64,000 nucleotides of DNA from Thermanaeromonas toyohensis ToBE (GTDB taxonomy: Bacteria > Bacillota > DSM-521 > Neomoorellales > Neomoorellaceae), in assembly GCF_900176005.1 (NCBI RefSeq), contig NZ_LT838272.1, forward strand, positions 2,995,587 through 3,059,586. Reading direction: 5' to 3'. The translations under genes were made by a program, and so were the position numbers. A model generated the notes under the pieces. The model was not told the origin of the DNA. It did no database searches and worked only from the letters and a program-made list of their open reading frames with translations. Below are positions 24,489 through 32,473 of this stretch, piece after piece. The stretch's first letter is position 1, and each line of letters opens with the position of its first letter.

Positions 24489-24587
24489 TTATAAATACTT
24501 ACTGATTGCTATTTTAACTCTAGGTGTACGTAACTCCAAGGCTCCTTTTTTAGGACATATTTCAAGGCAGTTCAGGCAGCTAATGCA
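24489..24587 (-). pseudogene. Remnant of a 4Fe-4S ferredoxin domain
   Basis: Minus-strand frame reads CISCLNCLEICPKKGALEL and continues about 14 residues to a TAA. The CxxCxxCxxxCP motif is intact but the frame is blocked by a TAG immediately before the first Cys and there is no usable start codon. AGGAGG lies just upstream. Best explained as the 3' remainder of a ferredoxin or polyferredoxin gene. It lies in an otherwise empty gap between the response regulator (24334) and the secreted-protein gene (24673). A short direct repeat (ATAAATACTT twice) sits at its end. Confidence 0.6.
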
Positions 24588-24630
24588 CTATTCCTCCTAA
24601 AAAGCAGAAACTTTCTTGACAGCAGGTCTA

Positions 24631-24665
24631 AATTAAATACAGGCGGGAGCCATCAAACCCCCGCC
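24631..24665 (-). terminator. Likely terminator of the secreted-protein gene
   Basis: Minus strand GGCGGG/CCCGCC hairpin followed by TGTATTTAATTT; an imperfect T-tract. Confidence 0.55.
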
Positions 24666-24672
24666 TCTCCCA

Positions 24673-25200
24673 TTACCTGCTATTCCCACCATTTCCCAGG
24701 CCAAAACCATGGCCTATTCTACCCTGACCTAAGCCATTCTCTTTAATCCTGGCCTGGCCGTTACCAGAGCCATTATCAAAGCCCTTCCCGGCCCAGGGTG
24801 GTGGCCCCACAGAGGTACGGTTGATACTATACTCCACGCGCTGTTTCATATTTTTTAGGCAGAGATCAGCTTGCTCTTGAGTAATGCGGCCTTCCTTTAC
24901 CATCTGATCCAGAATCCTTTTACGCTCCTCCAAAATTTTCTGTACCAGCTGCTCTTTATCCACTCCTTGAGCTTCGGCAATTTCCACCAGGGACCGGCCG
25001 GAATGACGTTGTTCTAAAACTTTAGTTGGGTTAAGCCCCAGGATCCCTGCAATAGTACTGACTAAATTCCCCTGCACTCGACCAATCCGCAATCCCCAAC
25101 CTAACCTGGTGGCACTGGTAATGTCCCCGGCAAAGGCTGGGGTCAAGAAGAGACCCACCAGTAGTACAGAAAGAATAACCATCCATTTTGTACGTCTCAC
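24673..25200 (-). CDS. Secreted protein, DUF2680-like, Gly-rich tail
   Basis: About 175 residues. A signal peptide (RRTKWMVILSVLLVGLFLTPAFA, cut after AFA) is followed by a helical region LGLNPTKVLEQRHSGRSLVEIAEAQGVDKEQLVQKILEERKRILDQMVKEGRITQEQADLCLKNM, the pattern of DUF2680-like secreted proteins of Firmicutes. The last 45 residues are Gly/Asn/Arg-rich (GFDNGSGNGQARIKENGLGQG). The frame starts at a GTG at 25218, but AAGGGGG is well placed for the GTG at 25200, which was chosen. Function unknown; it may be controlled by the neighbouring two-component system. Confidence 0.75.
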   Translation of the reverse strand: MRRTKWMVILSVLLVGLFLTPAFAGDITSATRLGWGLRIGRVQGNLVSTIAGILGLNPTKVLEQRHSGRSLVEIAEAQGVDKEQLVQKILEERKRILDQMVKEGRITQEQADLCLKNMKQRVEYSINRTSVGPPPWAGKGFDNGSGNGQARIKENGLGQGRIGHGFGLGNGGNSR

Positions 25201-25333
25201 GTGTATAACCCCCTTCACTAATTTTTAAGTCTGGCATAGGAATATCTCCTTGCCTTGGTTTCCAGTATAAAGGACAGTTACCAAAAAGTACTCAAGAAAT
25301 TATCAAGAAATTGTTAAGGGCTAGAGATAGTTA

Positions 25334-25363
25334 TGGACATTATATCAATTAGCATGCTATAAT
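25334..25363 (+). promoter_or_regulatory. Promoter of the cysteine desulfidase gene
   Basis: TGGACA (25334-25339), 18 nt, TATAAT (25358-25363), about 40 nt before the coding start. Confidence 0.6.
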
Positions 25364-25406
25364 TAAGTAGAAGTTAATTTTTGTAGAAAAGGATGAACTA
25401 TAGATA

Positions 25407-26696
25407 ATGCCGGGAGATGTGTTGCTCCGAGAATTACAAAGAGAAATAAGATTAGCCGTCGGCTGCACCGAACCGGCCGCCATCGCTCTGGCCGCTGCCC
25501 ACGCCACTGCTGCCCTAGGCGACCTGCCCCAAGAAGTCGAGGTAATTTTGGATCCCCAAACCTATCGCAATGCCCTCGCTGTAGGTTTACCTTATACTTC
25601 TCTCAAAGGCCCAGCTATGAGCGCTGCTTTAGGGGTTTTCTTACCTCCGCAAAAAGAACTCCTTATTTTTGCTGATCTAGATCCCCATAAAGCTAGAAAA
25701 GCTGAAGAGCTATGCTGTAATGGTCGTGTGCATACTATCTATGACCCTTCTTTCCCGGACTTATACATTGAAGTAAGGGTTAAAAATGATATACATAGGG
25801 CTAGAGCCTGTATTAAATATACCCATACCAATTTAGTCCTTATAGAAGGTCCGCGGTTTAATCAAAATAAATTTATATTTACTTCTAATCAATCTTTGAA
25901 GTTCAATCTGTGGGAAAATATTAGTTTCCAAGATATTTTTCCCCTTTTAGACCAATTGGCCCCTGAGGATCTAGGTTTCCTTTACCAGGCAGCCCGAACT
26001 AACCTGGCCATGGCCAAATGTGGTTTACAAAAAGGTAGCGGTATGGCTTTAGGCCGTAAACTTCTACATATGAGCCGGCAAGCTTTAGCCACCTGCCGCT
26101 ACCCTGATTTTAACTGGTTAGGAGTGTGTCTAACTGCCCAAGCCCTCGCCTGTGCCGCCGTAGACGCTCGCATGTCAGGAGAACCTTTGCCTGTAGCCAC
26201 TTTAGGAGGTAGTGGAAACCAGGGCATCACCAGTCTATTGCCCGTATGGTTACTGGCTAAAAAACTTAGGGTAAAACAGGAGACCATGGTTAAATCTCTC
26301 GCCCTTTCCGCTACCGTAACCCTTTTGGTAAAAAATAAATTGGGTAGCCTGTCCCGTATATGTTCTAGCGCTTTCGCTGGAAGCTGGGGAATTGCAGCAG
26401 CTACCCTTTGGCTATTAGGAAGCGATTTCCCTTGTATAGCTCGTACTTTATGTAACCTAGCCAGCAGTTTAAGCGGTATAATCTGTGATGGAGCCAAACC
26501 ATCGTGCAGTCTAAAAGTAATGGTAGGAGTAGAGATAGGTTTAAAAACCGCCCTCCTCACCCTTCAGGGCTTAGCCGTTTCTCCTTCTGGCCTAGTAGCA
26601 GAAACTGTAGACCGAACCCTAGACAATGTCGCGAGCCTAGCCCGGGTGGGAATGGCAGGCGTGGACCAAATATTGTTGGCTTCCGCAACGCATTAA
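25407..26696 (+). CDS. cyuA: L-cysteine desulfidase, UPF0597/CyuA family
   Basis: 429 residues. Family marks are the N-terminal GCTEPAAIALAAAHA, GLPYTSLKGPAMSAALG, GSGNQGITSLLPV and the C-terminal GIICDGAKPSCSLK, with conserved Cys expected to bind a 4Fe-4S cluster as in serine dehydratase alpha subunits. The enzyme releases sulfide, ammonia and pyruvate from L-cysteine in the cytoplasm and supplies sulfide for Fe-S assembly in anaerobes. Solitary plus-strand gene among minus-strand genes. The RBS before the ATG at 25407 is weak; a TTG at 25422 preceded by GGGAG is an alternative start. Confidence 0.88.
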   Translation: MPGDVLLRELQREIRLAVGCTEPAAIALAAAHATAALGDLPQEVEVILDPQTYRNALAVGLPYTSLKGPAMSAALGVFLPPQKELLIFADLDPHKARKAEELCCNGRVHTIYDPSFPDLYIEVRVKNDIHRARACIKYTHTNLVLIEGPRFNQNKFIFTSNQSLKFNLWENISFQDIFPLLDQLAPEDLGFLYQAARTNLAMAKCGLQKGSGMALGRKLLHMSRQALATCRYPDFNWLGVCLTAQALACAAVDARMSGEPLPVATLGGSGNQGITSLLPVWLLAKKLRVKQETMVKSLALSATVTLLVKNKLGSLSRICSSAFAGSWGIAAATLWLLGSDFPCIARTLCNLASSLSGIICDGAKPSCSLKVMVGVEIGLKTALLTLQGLAVSPSGLVAETVDRTLDNVASLARVGMAGVDQILLASATH

Positions 26697-26723
26697 CAGC
26701 ATAGCGCAAAGGATCTAGGTCCT

Positions 26724-28001
26724 TTATTCCAAGGGATAAACCACGGCTACTTTATTCTGAAGAAGACGAGGCATCTCTCCTAATCCCCACCCAGGCGTAG
26801 TAGTCTCAGTATAATAGTAACGCTGGCCTTGGTATTCAAAGTAAAATAAGCTTTCTCGCGCCGGAAGTTCACGGGTATCAAAGGCAATACCTACTGCTTC
26901 ATGGCCAATGTTGTTTCCAAATTCCTCTGGAGGAAATTCTAAAAGAGCCACCTGATACCCAAGCGCTTTAAGGAAGCTAGCTAAAAGGATAGACTTGCTT
27001 TTGCAGTCGCCCCCTTCTAGGATAGTAGTAGCTGGCAGGCGCGGTAGGGGAGTATAAATGTAGGGTAAAGATTGGACAAAGCTTAAAATGAATTCCGCTT
27101 CATAAAAGCGATTATATCCTTCTTTAGCTGCCTGGCGATGTAGTTCAAGAGCCAGGTTATTAGTATAAGTGTAGTTCATATGCTCTTTTACCCAGGGCCG
27201 GAAATCGCCAGCAGGTGCTTGTAATACTGAAAGTAAAAACTCCTTAGTAGAAGAGGGCAAGCTGTCTAAAAGGGTAGCCCGTTCATAGGATCCCAGAGTG
27301 TTCCATTCTTCTAAGATTTTTTCTAAATTCTGGTTGTATTCTCTTAAAGAAGCAGGTACTATTATCTGCCACTGGTATTGGGCCCCATGATAATTCCATA
27401 AATAGCTCTTCTTGATAGCTTGGGTTCCCGTATAGGAAGTGAGGAGTTGGGATTTATTAGTTTCTCCTAGTGTAATATCCTGGCTAGCCGTGATTATTAC
27501 TTTTTGCCCTTCTTCCTCCCAACTTACTTTATACCCTAAAGCTTCTGCCACATAGCGGGCGGGTAAGTAAACTCGCCCCTCTATTAAAAGGGGCGCTACA
27601 TCCATGGGAAAAGTAACGGAAGTAACTACCTGGGCTTCTCCCGACTGGACCCTTTTAATTACACTTAGATACTTGTTATGTACTCCCAGCCTTATCTCAA
27701 AATAAGCAGAATCTTCTATAGTTGTCTTCAAAGTAACCGTACCTGTAGCGCCATCCCAGGAGATGTTTTGGGGAGCTACATTTAAAGCATAGGCTAGGTA
27801 GCGTAAGGGTACAAAAGAGCGGCCGGAGGATAAAAAGGGTACAGCATCCATGCTAAAAGCTTGATCATTAACCCAATAAGTAGGCTGGCCTATAACAAAG
27901 GTAACGCGCAGACCACTAGCATAGGCAGGCGCAATGAGGCATCCAAAGCTAAACAGAAAAATAAAAAGCCCTATTATTATCCAGTACGCTTTCCGTCCCA
28001 A
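26724..28001 (-). CDS. Exported protein: copper-amine-oxidase-like N-terminal domain plus transglutaminase-like domain
   Basis: 425 residues with a signal peptide (about 1-30). Residues of about 45-175 contain the stalk-type PF07833 domain with its two repeats (SMDAVPFLSSGRSFVPLRYLAYAL; PMDVAPLLIEGRVYLPARYVAEALGY). Residues of about 325-400 look like a transglutaminase/protease core: ILEGGDCKSKSILLASFLKALGY (Cys), NNIGHEAVGIAFD (His) and an Asp soon after. This combination fits a cell-surface or wall-associated protein. No metal ligand set for a true amine oxidase is present. Catalytic activity is inferred from the C-H-D order only. Confidence 0.78.
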   Translation of the reverse strand: MGRKAYWIIIGLFIFLFSFGCLIAPAYASGLRVTFVIGQPTYWVNDQAFSMDAVPFLSSGRSFVPLRYLAYALNVAPQNISWDGATGTVTLKTTIEDSAYFEIRLGVHNKYLSVIKRVQSGEAQVVTSVTFPMDVAPLLIEGRVYLPARYVAEALGYKVSWEEEGQKVIITASQDITLGETNKSQLLTSYTGTQAIKKSYLWNYHGAQYQWQIIVPASLREYNQNLEKILEEWNTLGSYERATLLDSLPSSTKEFLLSVLQAPAGDFRPWVKEHMNYTYTNNLALELHRQAAKEGYNRFYEAEFILSFVQSLPYIYTPLPRLPATTILEGGDCKSKSILLASFLKALGYQVALLEFPPEEFGNNIGHEAVGIAFDTRELPARESLFYFEYQGQRYYYTETTTPGWGLGEMPRLLQNKVAVVYPLE

Positions 28002-28088
28002 AGAATTCTTAACCCCCTTTTTGGGCTAAGTTCTTTCCTTAACTAAAATAATTTTCGAAAAGGGGGTTGCTTTTCCTTCTCTCCTCCC

Positions 28089-28124
28089 GCTGGACCATCT
28101 CCACTTCTTCTCCGCTTTCACTCC
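28089..28124. repeat. Copy 1 of a 36-bp intergenic repeat
   Basis: Plus strand starts GCTGGACCATCTCCACTT and ends CACTCC. It matches 53975-54010 at 32 of 36 positions. Both lie in gaps with terminators near by. On the minus strand a 35-codon frame (28030-28137 region) passes through it but has no ribosome site. Confidence 0.65.
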
Positions 28125-28177
28125 GTTTTTCGAACATATGCATCATAAAGTAAGGTTAAATTAATTCTGTGGCCAAC

Positions 28178-28216
28178 ACAAAAAACCGGATAGCAAGTAC
28201 TCCTACCCGGCTTTTT
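28178..28216. terminator. Terminator, bidirectional by sequence
   Basis: Stem CCGG.TAG/CTA.CCGG (28186-28210) flanked by AAAAA on the left and TTTTT on the right, so it can work on both strands. It follows the suhB stop codon at 28226 on the minus strand. Confidence 0.8.
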
Positions 28217-28225
28217 CTTTTTTAT

Positions 28226-29041
28226 CTACCGCCTGGAGAGCAGGCGGACGAGCTCGCTATGGATTCTCCCGTTGGTTGCCAGTATGGAAGGGCTAGACAA
28301 AGAAAAAGGCTCCCCCTGGCAAGTAGTAACACATCCCCCAGCTTCTTCTACCAAAAGCTTACCTGCTGCTACGTCCCAGGGAGAAAGTCTCCATTCCCAG
28401 TATCCTGTAAGCCGACCACATGCTACATAGGCTAGCTCTAGGGCAGCCGAACCCAAAGCCCTTAAATCGCGCACCCGGGGAGCCACATCTTGGATGTTGA
28501 GTAAAGTTTCTTCCTCGGGAGATAAGTTATAAGGAAAGCCGGTACACACTAAGCTCTCCTGTAAAGTATTCTGCTCGGAAACCCTTATGGGTTTATCGTT
28601 AAGCCAGCAGCCAAAGTTTCTATGGGCGTAAAATATCTCGTGGCGATTGGGGTCGTAGACCACCCCGAGGACTATATCTCCTCCCCGCTGTAGGGCAACA
28701 GAAATACTAAAAAAGGGTAAGCCCTGGACAAAGTTAGTAGTTCCATCCAAAGGGTCGATGATCCATAGATCGGGTCGTTGGCCCTCTTTCCCACCCCTAC
28801 CAGGCTCTTCTATTCCTCCTTCTTCGCCTAAAATCCTGTCCTCTGGGAAATTCTCCCGTAAGAGTTTTTTGATCAAGGCTTCTGATTGCCGATCTACCTC
28901 AGTCACAAGATCTGTGACCGAACTCTTAGTAGAGAAGTGTTCCACCCTTCCCAAGGCCTCCCGGACGTATCTCCCAGCTTGAAAGGCTGCTTGCTTGGCT
29001 ATTTCTAGCTTACTCTTTAAGTCCTCGCCCCTATCCTGCAT
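28226..29041 (-). CDS. suhB: Inositol monophosphatase-family phosphatase
   Basis: About 271 residues. The lithium-sensitive phosphatase motifs are present: EVDRQSEALIKK, GEEGG (metal-binding Glu), WIIDPLDGTTNFVQGLPFFSISVAL (motif WIIDPLDGT) and WDVAAGKLLVEEAGG near the C-terminus. It hydrolyses myo-inositol phosphates or related sugar phosphates, Mg-dependent, in the cytoplasm. A GTG at 29047 is in frame, but GGGAG is best placed for the ATG at 29041. Single-gene unit ended by the terminator at 28178-28216. It could also be a fructose-1,6-bisphosphatase or NAD-phosphate phosphatase of this superfamily. Confidence 0.9.
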   Translation of the reverse strand: MQDRGEDLKSKLEIAKQAAFQAGRYVREALGRVEHFSTKSSVTDLVTEVDRQSEALIKKLLRENFPEDRILGEEGGIEEPGRGGKEGQRPDLWIIDPLDGTTNFVQGLPFFSISVALQRGGDIVLGVVYDPNRHEIFYAHRNFGCWLNDKPIRVSEQNTLQESLVCTGFPYNLSPEEETLLNIQDVAPRVRDLRALGSAALELAYVACGRLTGYWEWRLSPWDVAAGKLLVEEAGGCVTTCQGEPFSLSSPSILATNGRIHSELVRLLSRR

Positions 29042-29430
29042 ATCCACTTCTCCCTTCTCCGGGCCAATTTAATACTTCCATCTTTCGACGCCAAATCTTC
29101 CACTGACGCCCATCGTTTTCCGCCAGGGCTCTACCATATGAGCAATTTTACCCGTATCAGGTCGCGCTTATTGTTTCCGCCTCGACCAGTCGGGCCGCGA
29201 AAGGTCGAGGGGTTCGAAATCGGAGGAATTTTGCCGTCCTTGCCGCATCCTGTTGAAGTACTGTGCTATCAACATAAGGCCCTTCCGGCGACCGTGTTTC
29301 CACCAAGCGCTCCCTTTGTGTATTATCTTTTCGACGCGCGGCATGGATTCCCCTCCCGAAGCTTCCATTTCGGGTTATTTCGGGTTTATAATGTTGGGGC
29401 AAATCCGACTATGTTTCCCCGCAGATGCTT
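29042..29430. other. Gene-free region of about 390 bp, compositionally odd
   Basis: Between suhB and the ptsH terminator. Several overlapping short frames exist on both strands (for example about 29157-29402), but none has a recognisable motif or a good ribosome site. GC and CG content look higher than in neighbouring gaps, with runs such as TCGCGCTT and CGACGCGCGGC. It may be a decayed gene or foreign fragment; no assignment is possible. Confidence 0.35.
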
Positions 29431-29464
29431 AAAACGAAAGCCTCCCTTATAACAGGGGGCTTTC
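29431..29464 (-). terminator. Terminator of the PTS/nagB/ptsH operon
   Basis: Minus strand stem GAAAGCC/GGCTTTC (29436-29464) with an inner CCCT/AGGG extension, followed by GTTTT. Directly downstream of ptsH. Confidence 0.8.
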
Positions 29465-29473
29465 AGCTGCAGT

Positions 29474-29743
29474 CTATTCTCCTTCCCCGAAATTACTTGC
29501 TACTAATTTTTCCAAGGCCTCTACAGCTTCCCTTTCATCTTCTCCTTCTGCCCAAATAATAATAGGAGTACCTTTAGTGATACCTAACCCCATTACTCCT
29601 AATATACTTTTGGCATCCGCCTCTCTTTCTCCATGCTTTATAACCACCTTGCTTTTGAAAGTTTGGGCCGTCTTTACAAAAAGGGCGGCTGGCCGGGCAT
29701 GGAGGCCTGCCTCGTTAGTTACTATAACTTGCCTTTCTACCAA
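29474..29743 (-). CDS. ptsH: HPr phosphocarrier protein
   Basis: 89 residues. The active-site His lies in NEAGLHARPAALFV (His of about residue 15) and the regulatory Ser in DAKSILGVMGLG (about residue 46), which HPr kinase phosphorylates in Firmicutes. HPr passes phosphate from enzyme I to the PTS IIA protein encoded in the same operon. It overlaps the 3' end of nagB by 7 nt. Enzyme I is not in the window. A canonical Ser46 supports a role also in CcpA-type catabolite control, but that is family knowledge. Confidence 0.95.
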   Translation of the reverse strand: MVERQVIVTNEAGLHARPAALFVKTAQTFKSKVVIKHGEREADAKSILGVMGLGITKGTPIIIWAEGEDEREAVEALEKLVASNFGEGE

Positions 29744-30483
29744 ACTTGCCCTTCCCCCTTCAAAAACTTGGCCGCCTCTTTATCTACAATTACCACTAGC
29801 CCTGGATGGAGCTGGAGTATAGAGGCAGGTACACTTTTATCTACCGGACCTTTTAAAGCCCTAGCTATTATGCTAGCTTTGCTCTCCCCATAGGCTAAAA
29901 GAAGTATCCGGTTAGCCCTCATTATGGTCTTTATGCCCATGGTAAGGGCAAACCCCGGTATACCTTCCCCTCCTTCTTCTTCGTTGTCTTTTATGGTCTC
30001 CGGGGTAAGCTTGGCCAGATGGGTTAGGCTCCCCCATTCGGTACCCGGTTCGTTAAAACCTATGTGGCCGTTACTACCTATCCCTAAAACTTGCAGGTCT
30101 ATACCCCCTGCTTCCCTTATGGCTTCTTCGTATCTTCGGCATTCTTCCTCTATGTCTTGGGCTCCCCCATCAGGAAGATGTATGTTTCCCCGGGGTATGT
30201 TTAGGTGTTTAAAAAGGTTTTCCCACATGTAGTAGTGAAAGCTCCGCTTGTCTTCGGGAGAAATACCATAGTATTCGTCTAGGTTGAAGGTTTTTACCCG
30301 GGAAAAATCAAGCCCTTCTTCTTGGTGTAGCCTTATTAGTTCGCGGTATAGCCCTAAGGGGGTTTTGCCTGTGGCTAGTCCTAGTACGGTGGTAGGTTTT
30401 TTCTTTATTTGTTCTGCTACTCTTAAGGCTGCCTTCCTACTTAGGTCTTGGTAGTCTTCTGCTATTATTAGCTCAGGATGCAC
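29737..30483 (-). CDS. nagB: Glucosamine-6-phosphate deaminase
   Basis: 248 residues. NagB signatures: LGLATGKTPLGLYRELI near the N-terminus, FNLDEYYGISPEDKRSFHYYMWENLF, GIDLQVLGIGSNGHIGFNEPG, and the C-terminal ILQLHPGLVVIVDKEAAKFL. It converts glucosamine-6-P to fructose-6-P and ammonia. Length and motifs are complete. It is preceded by a deleted nagA remnant and followed by ptsH in the GlcNAc/glucosamine PTS operon. Confidence 0.95.
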   Translation of the reverse strand: MHPELIIAEDYQDLSRKAALRVAEQIKKKPTTVLGLATGKTPLGLYRELIRLHQEEGLDFSRVKTFNLDEYYGISPEDKRSFHYYMWENLFKHLNIPRGNIHLPDGGAQDIEEECRRYEEAIREAGGIDLQVLGIGSNGHIGFNEPGTEWGSLTHLAKLTPETIKDNEEEGGEGIPGFALTMGIKTIMRANRILLLAYGESKASIIARALKGPVDKSVPASILQLHPGLVVIVDKEAAKFLKGEGQVW

Positions 30484-30511
30484 TCTTTATCTTCCCTCCT
30501 TAGGCTTCTTT

Positions 30512-30682
30512 TCAGGTATGGTATATTATCTCCCCTTTTATCATGGTGAGTTTTACTTCCCAGTTGGGGTTCAAGATTATTTCCCTTTACTTCCGCTTCT
30601 CCTCCGCCATGTATGTGTAGGTATTAATTTGGTGGGGTGTGTATACCCGGCTCGCTGTTATTAGAAATTTCCTTTTAGACAT
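30512..30682 (-). pseudogene. nagA: Remnant of nagA (GlcNAc-6-phosphate deacetylase) with a large internal deletion
   Basis: A 57-codon stretch with RBS AGGTGAGAG before ATG 30682. It reads MSKRKFLITASRVYTPHQI, the typical NagA amino end, then degenerates to a TAA at codon 32. It resumes in the same frame with ILNPNWEVKLTMIKGEIIYH and a TGA, the typical NagA carboxy end (aspartate/asparagine-rich loop, V.LT..G). About 320 catalytic codons are missing. Position between the PTS genes and nagB is where nagA normally lies. The identification rests on both ends matching the same family and on context. Confidence 0.75.
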
Positions 30683-30707
30683 ACTCTCACCTAAAAAATT
30701 CTAAAAG

Positions 30708-31640
30708 TTACCTTAAAGGCGATAGTGCCATACGCCGATATGTATGTCGCCTGCCCTTTATAGCTATAGAGTAAGTCATGATATTCTCTGGAAAGGCTAT
30801 ACCAGAAAACCCAGCATCTCCTATATGGTGAATGTCAGCGCCGACCATCTTACTGTTAAGCGCCAGACTACGAAGGGTGTCATGGTCAGCCCCTTCCTGG
30901 GAGGTTCCAATAGTAGTTATGGCTAAGCATTTATTACTATGAATAAACTGTATCCATTTGTGGGCTATCTCAATAGTTACTCCTGGTATGGTCCCGGGAG
31001 CCGGGATCAGTACTCCATCAGCACCTGCTTCAATTAAGGCTTTAATAACCTCAATATTTACTAGAGTCTCCCCGCTTTCTTCCCTTACCCCAGCGCCATG
31101 CATCCGGCCAGCCATTATTATTAACCTATCTTTTAGCTTGTTTTTAATGTTTCTTACAGCTTTTACCACATCTTCGTTTGTTACCCCAGTAGAGGGATTC
31201 CCGGTTATAACGATAAAATCAGCCCCTTGGGAAAGAGCTAGTTCAGCATTAGCCGGAGTAGCCATTCTTCCCTGGGAAATATATGGTGGATTGCTGGGTT
31301 CTAAATTAATGCCCACTGGCCGCCCAATTAATTCTTTAATATCCTTTATTATCCGGCCATAACCTGGAGAAACTCTAGTAAAACCTAAAGACATCTCAGA
31401 AGAAATTTCGGACGGCATCCCAAAAATACAAGGGGATACTACATCATAACCGTTAAGCAGCACCATGTCCGCCCCAAAAGCACCTGCAAGCTCTGCATTT
31501 GTAACCCCATCTACCAACGGAGGACATTGGCATACCACTTCAGCCATTATAGTTCTGCCCTCCGAAAGGAAAATTGCATCTTTTAACTCGGAAGACTTCA
31601 TACCCTTAAAGTCACTGGCCTTGGCTTCTAAAATCCGCAT
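30708..31640 (-). CDS. PTS-associated TIM-barrel protein (DUF7916-like)
   Basis: About 310 residues. Visible segments are EGRTIMAEVVCQCPPLVDGVTNAELAGAFGADMVLLNGYDV, PVGINLEPSNPP, ADFIVITGNPSTGVTN, EAGADGVLIPAPGTIPGVT and GADIHHIGDAGFSG, an eight-stranded barrel pattern with phosphate-binding-like loops. Homologous proteins occur in PTS operons of Clostridia and have no established reaction that I can name. The frame extends to a GTG at 31658 with overlapping IIA sequence; the ATG at 31640 starts at the family-like MRILEA. Given the operon it probably acts on an amino-sugar phosphate (inference). Confidence 0.7.
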   Translation of the reverse strand: MRILEAKASDFKGMKSSELKDAIFLSEGRTIMAEVVCQCPPLVDGVTNAELAGAFGADMVLLNGYDVVSPCIFGMPSEISSEMSLGFTRVSPGYGRIIKDIKELIGRPVGINLEPSNPPYISQGRMATPANAELALSQGADFIVITGNPSTGVTNEDVVKAVRNIKNKLKDRLIIMAGRMHGAGVREESGETLVNIEVIKALIEAGADGVLIPAPGTIPGVTIEIAHKWIQFIHSNKCLAITTIGTSQEGADHDTLRSLALNSKMVGADIHHIGDAGFSGIAFPENIMTYSIAIKGRRHTYRRMALSPLR

Positions 31641-32139
31641 ACCCATCTCTGCTTTCACCCTTTAAGCTCACCATAAATAAAGTGTCTTCTCCTGCTTTGA
31701 CTACTAAATCTCTGGCTCGCCTATCCATAATTACACCAGGAAAGGGGTTTAAAATAATTACAGGGGAAAGGGCTGATTCAGCTTCTTGGCGGATAATTTC
31801 TAAGTTAAACTTAATGAGCAACTGACCCTTTTTAACTTCCTCCCCTACTTGTACAATCTTGTTAAAGGCTTTTTCTAATTTTGCTGTCCCGATACCAATA
31901 TGAATTAAAAGGTTACCCCCGGTTTTAAGATTTAAGACTATAGCATGACCAGTAGGAAAAATAGTTTCCACCCGGCCATCAGCCGGTGCTAAAACCACTT
32001 CTTCGAGCGGATCAATTGCCAGGCCCTCCCCTAACATTTTCTGCGCAAATACTTGATCTGGGACTTTCTCTAGCGGTAGTATTCTTCCGGTAAGGGGAGA
32101 TAATAGTTCAACAATTTTAGCTCCCTGATTGCTGCTCAT
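31612..32139 (-). CDS. PTS glucose-family EIIA component
   Basis: 175 residues of the Crr/EIIA-Glc fold: LLSPLTGRILPLEKVPDQVFAQKMLGEGLAI, the accessory His in PTGHAIVLNL, and the phosphorylated His in GNLLIHIGIGTAKL. The phosphate comes from HPr and goes to the EIIB Cys. It has 15-20 residues more at the C-terminus than E. coli Crr (KGESRDGYADFRSQGQ), overlapping the next gene. Separate IIA, IIB and IIC proteins here replace the single NagE polypeptide of many bacteria. Confidence 0.93.
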   Translation of the reverse strand: MSSNQGAKIVELLSPLTGRILPLEKVPDQVFAQKMLGEGLAIDPLEEVVLAPADGRVETIFPTGHAIVLNLKTGGNLLIHIGIGTAKLEKAFNKIVQVGEEVKKGQLLIKFNLEIIRQEAESALSPVIILNPFPGVIMDRRARDLVVKAGEDTLFMVSLKGESRDGYADFRSQGQ

Positions 32140-32144
32140 ACCTT

Positions 32145-32414
32145 TTATTCCTTCATCTCGCTTAATATTTTCTTCATTTCGCTTTCAATCAGATCTGCTA
32201 CAGTTCCTAACACCACCTGGACTGAACCCTCTTTTTTTATTACTCCTACCGCGCCCAAAGCTCGAAGCTTTTTGTCATCTACTAAACCTGGATTGTTTAC
32301 TATTACCCGAAGCCGGGTGATACAAGAATCTAACGATTTAATGTTGGTCTTCCCCCCCAAAGCCTCTATCATTTTTCTCGCTTTGTCTGACAACTTTGTT
32401 CCCTCCCAGGTCAA
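32145..32414 (-). CDS. PTS glucose/GlcNAc-family EIIB component
   Basis: 89 residues. The phosphocysteine lies in NIKSLDSCITRLRVIV (Cys of about residue 30), the standard EIIB signature of the glucose superfamily, followed by ALGAVGVIKKEGSVQVVLG. Encoded as a separate protein between IIC and IIA, with 5 nt to IIA. Confidence 0.95.
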   Translation of the reverse strand: MTWEGTKLSDKARKMIEALGGKTNIKSLDSCITRLRVIVNNPGLVDDKKLRALGAVGVIKKEGSVQVVLGTVADLIESEMKKILSEMKE

Positions 32415-32473
32415 AAAGTTTTAGAGGGGAGAGGAGAAATCCCTCCTTCCCCCCTGCTTTATATTTTAAAAAT

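Noticed and set aside
24585-24590. TAG before the ferredoxin motif as a read-through (pyrrolysine-like) codon
   Set aside because: No coding sequence continues upstream of the TAG in this frame, and no pyl genes are visible.
28030-28150. 35-codon frame with a charged peptide upstream of the amine-oxidase-like gene
   Set aside because: No ribosome site, and the frame is not preserved in the second copy of the repeat.
29150-29230. tRNA-like T-loop string (GGTTCGAAATC)
   Set aside because: No matching acceptor, D or anticodon stems could be formed around it.
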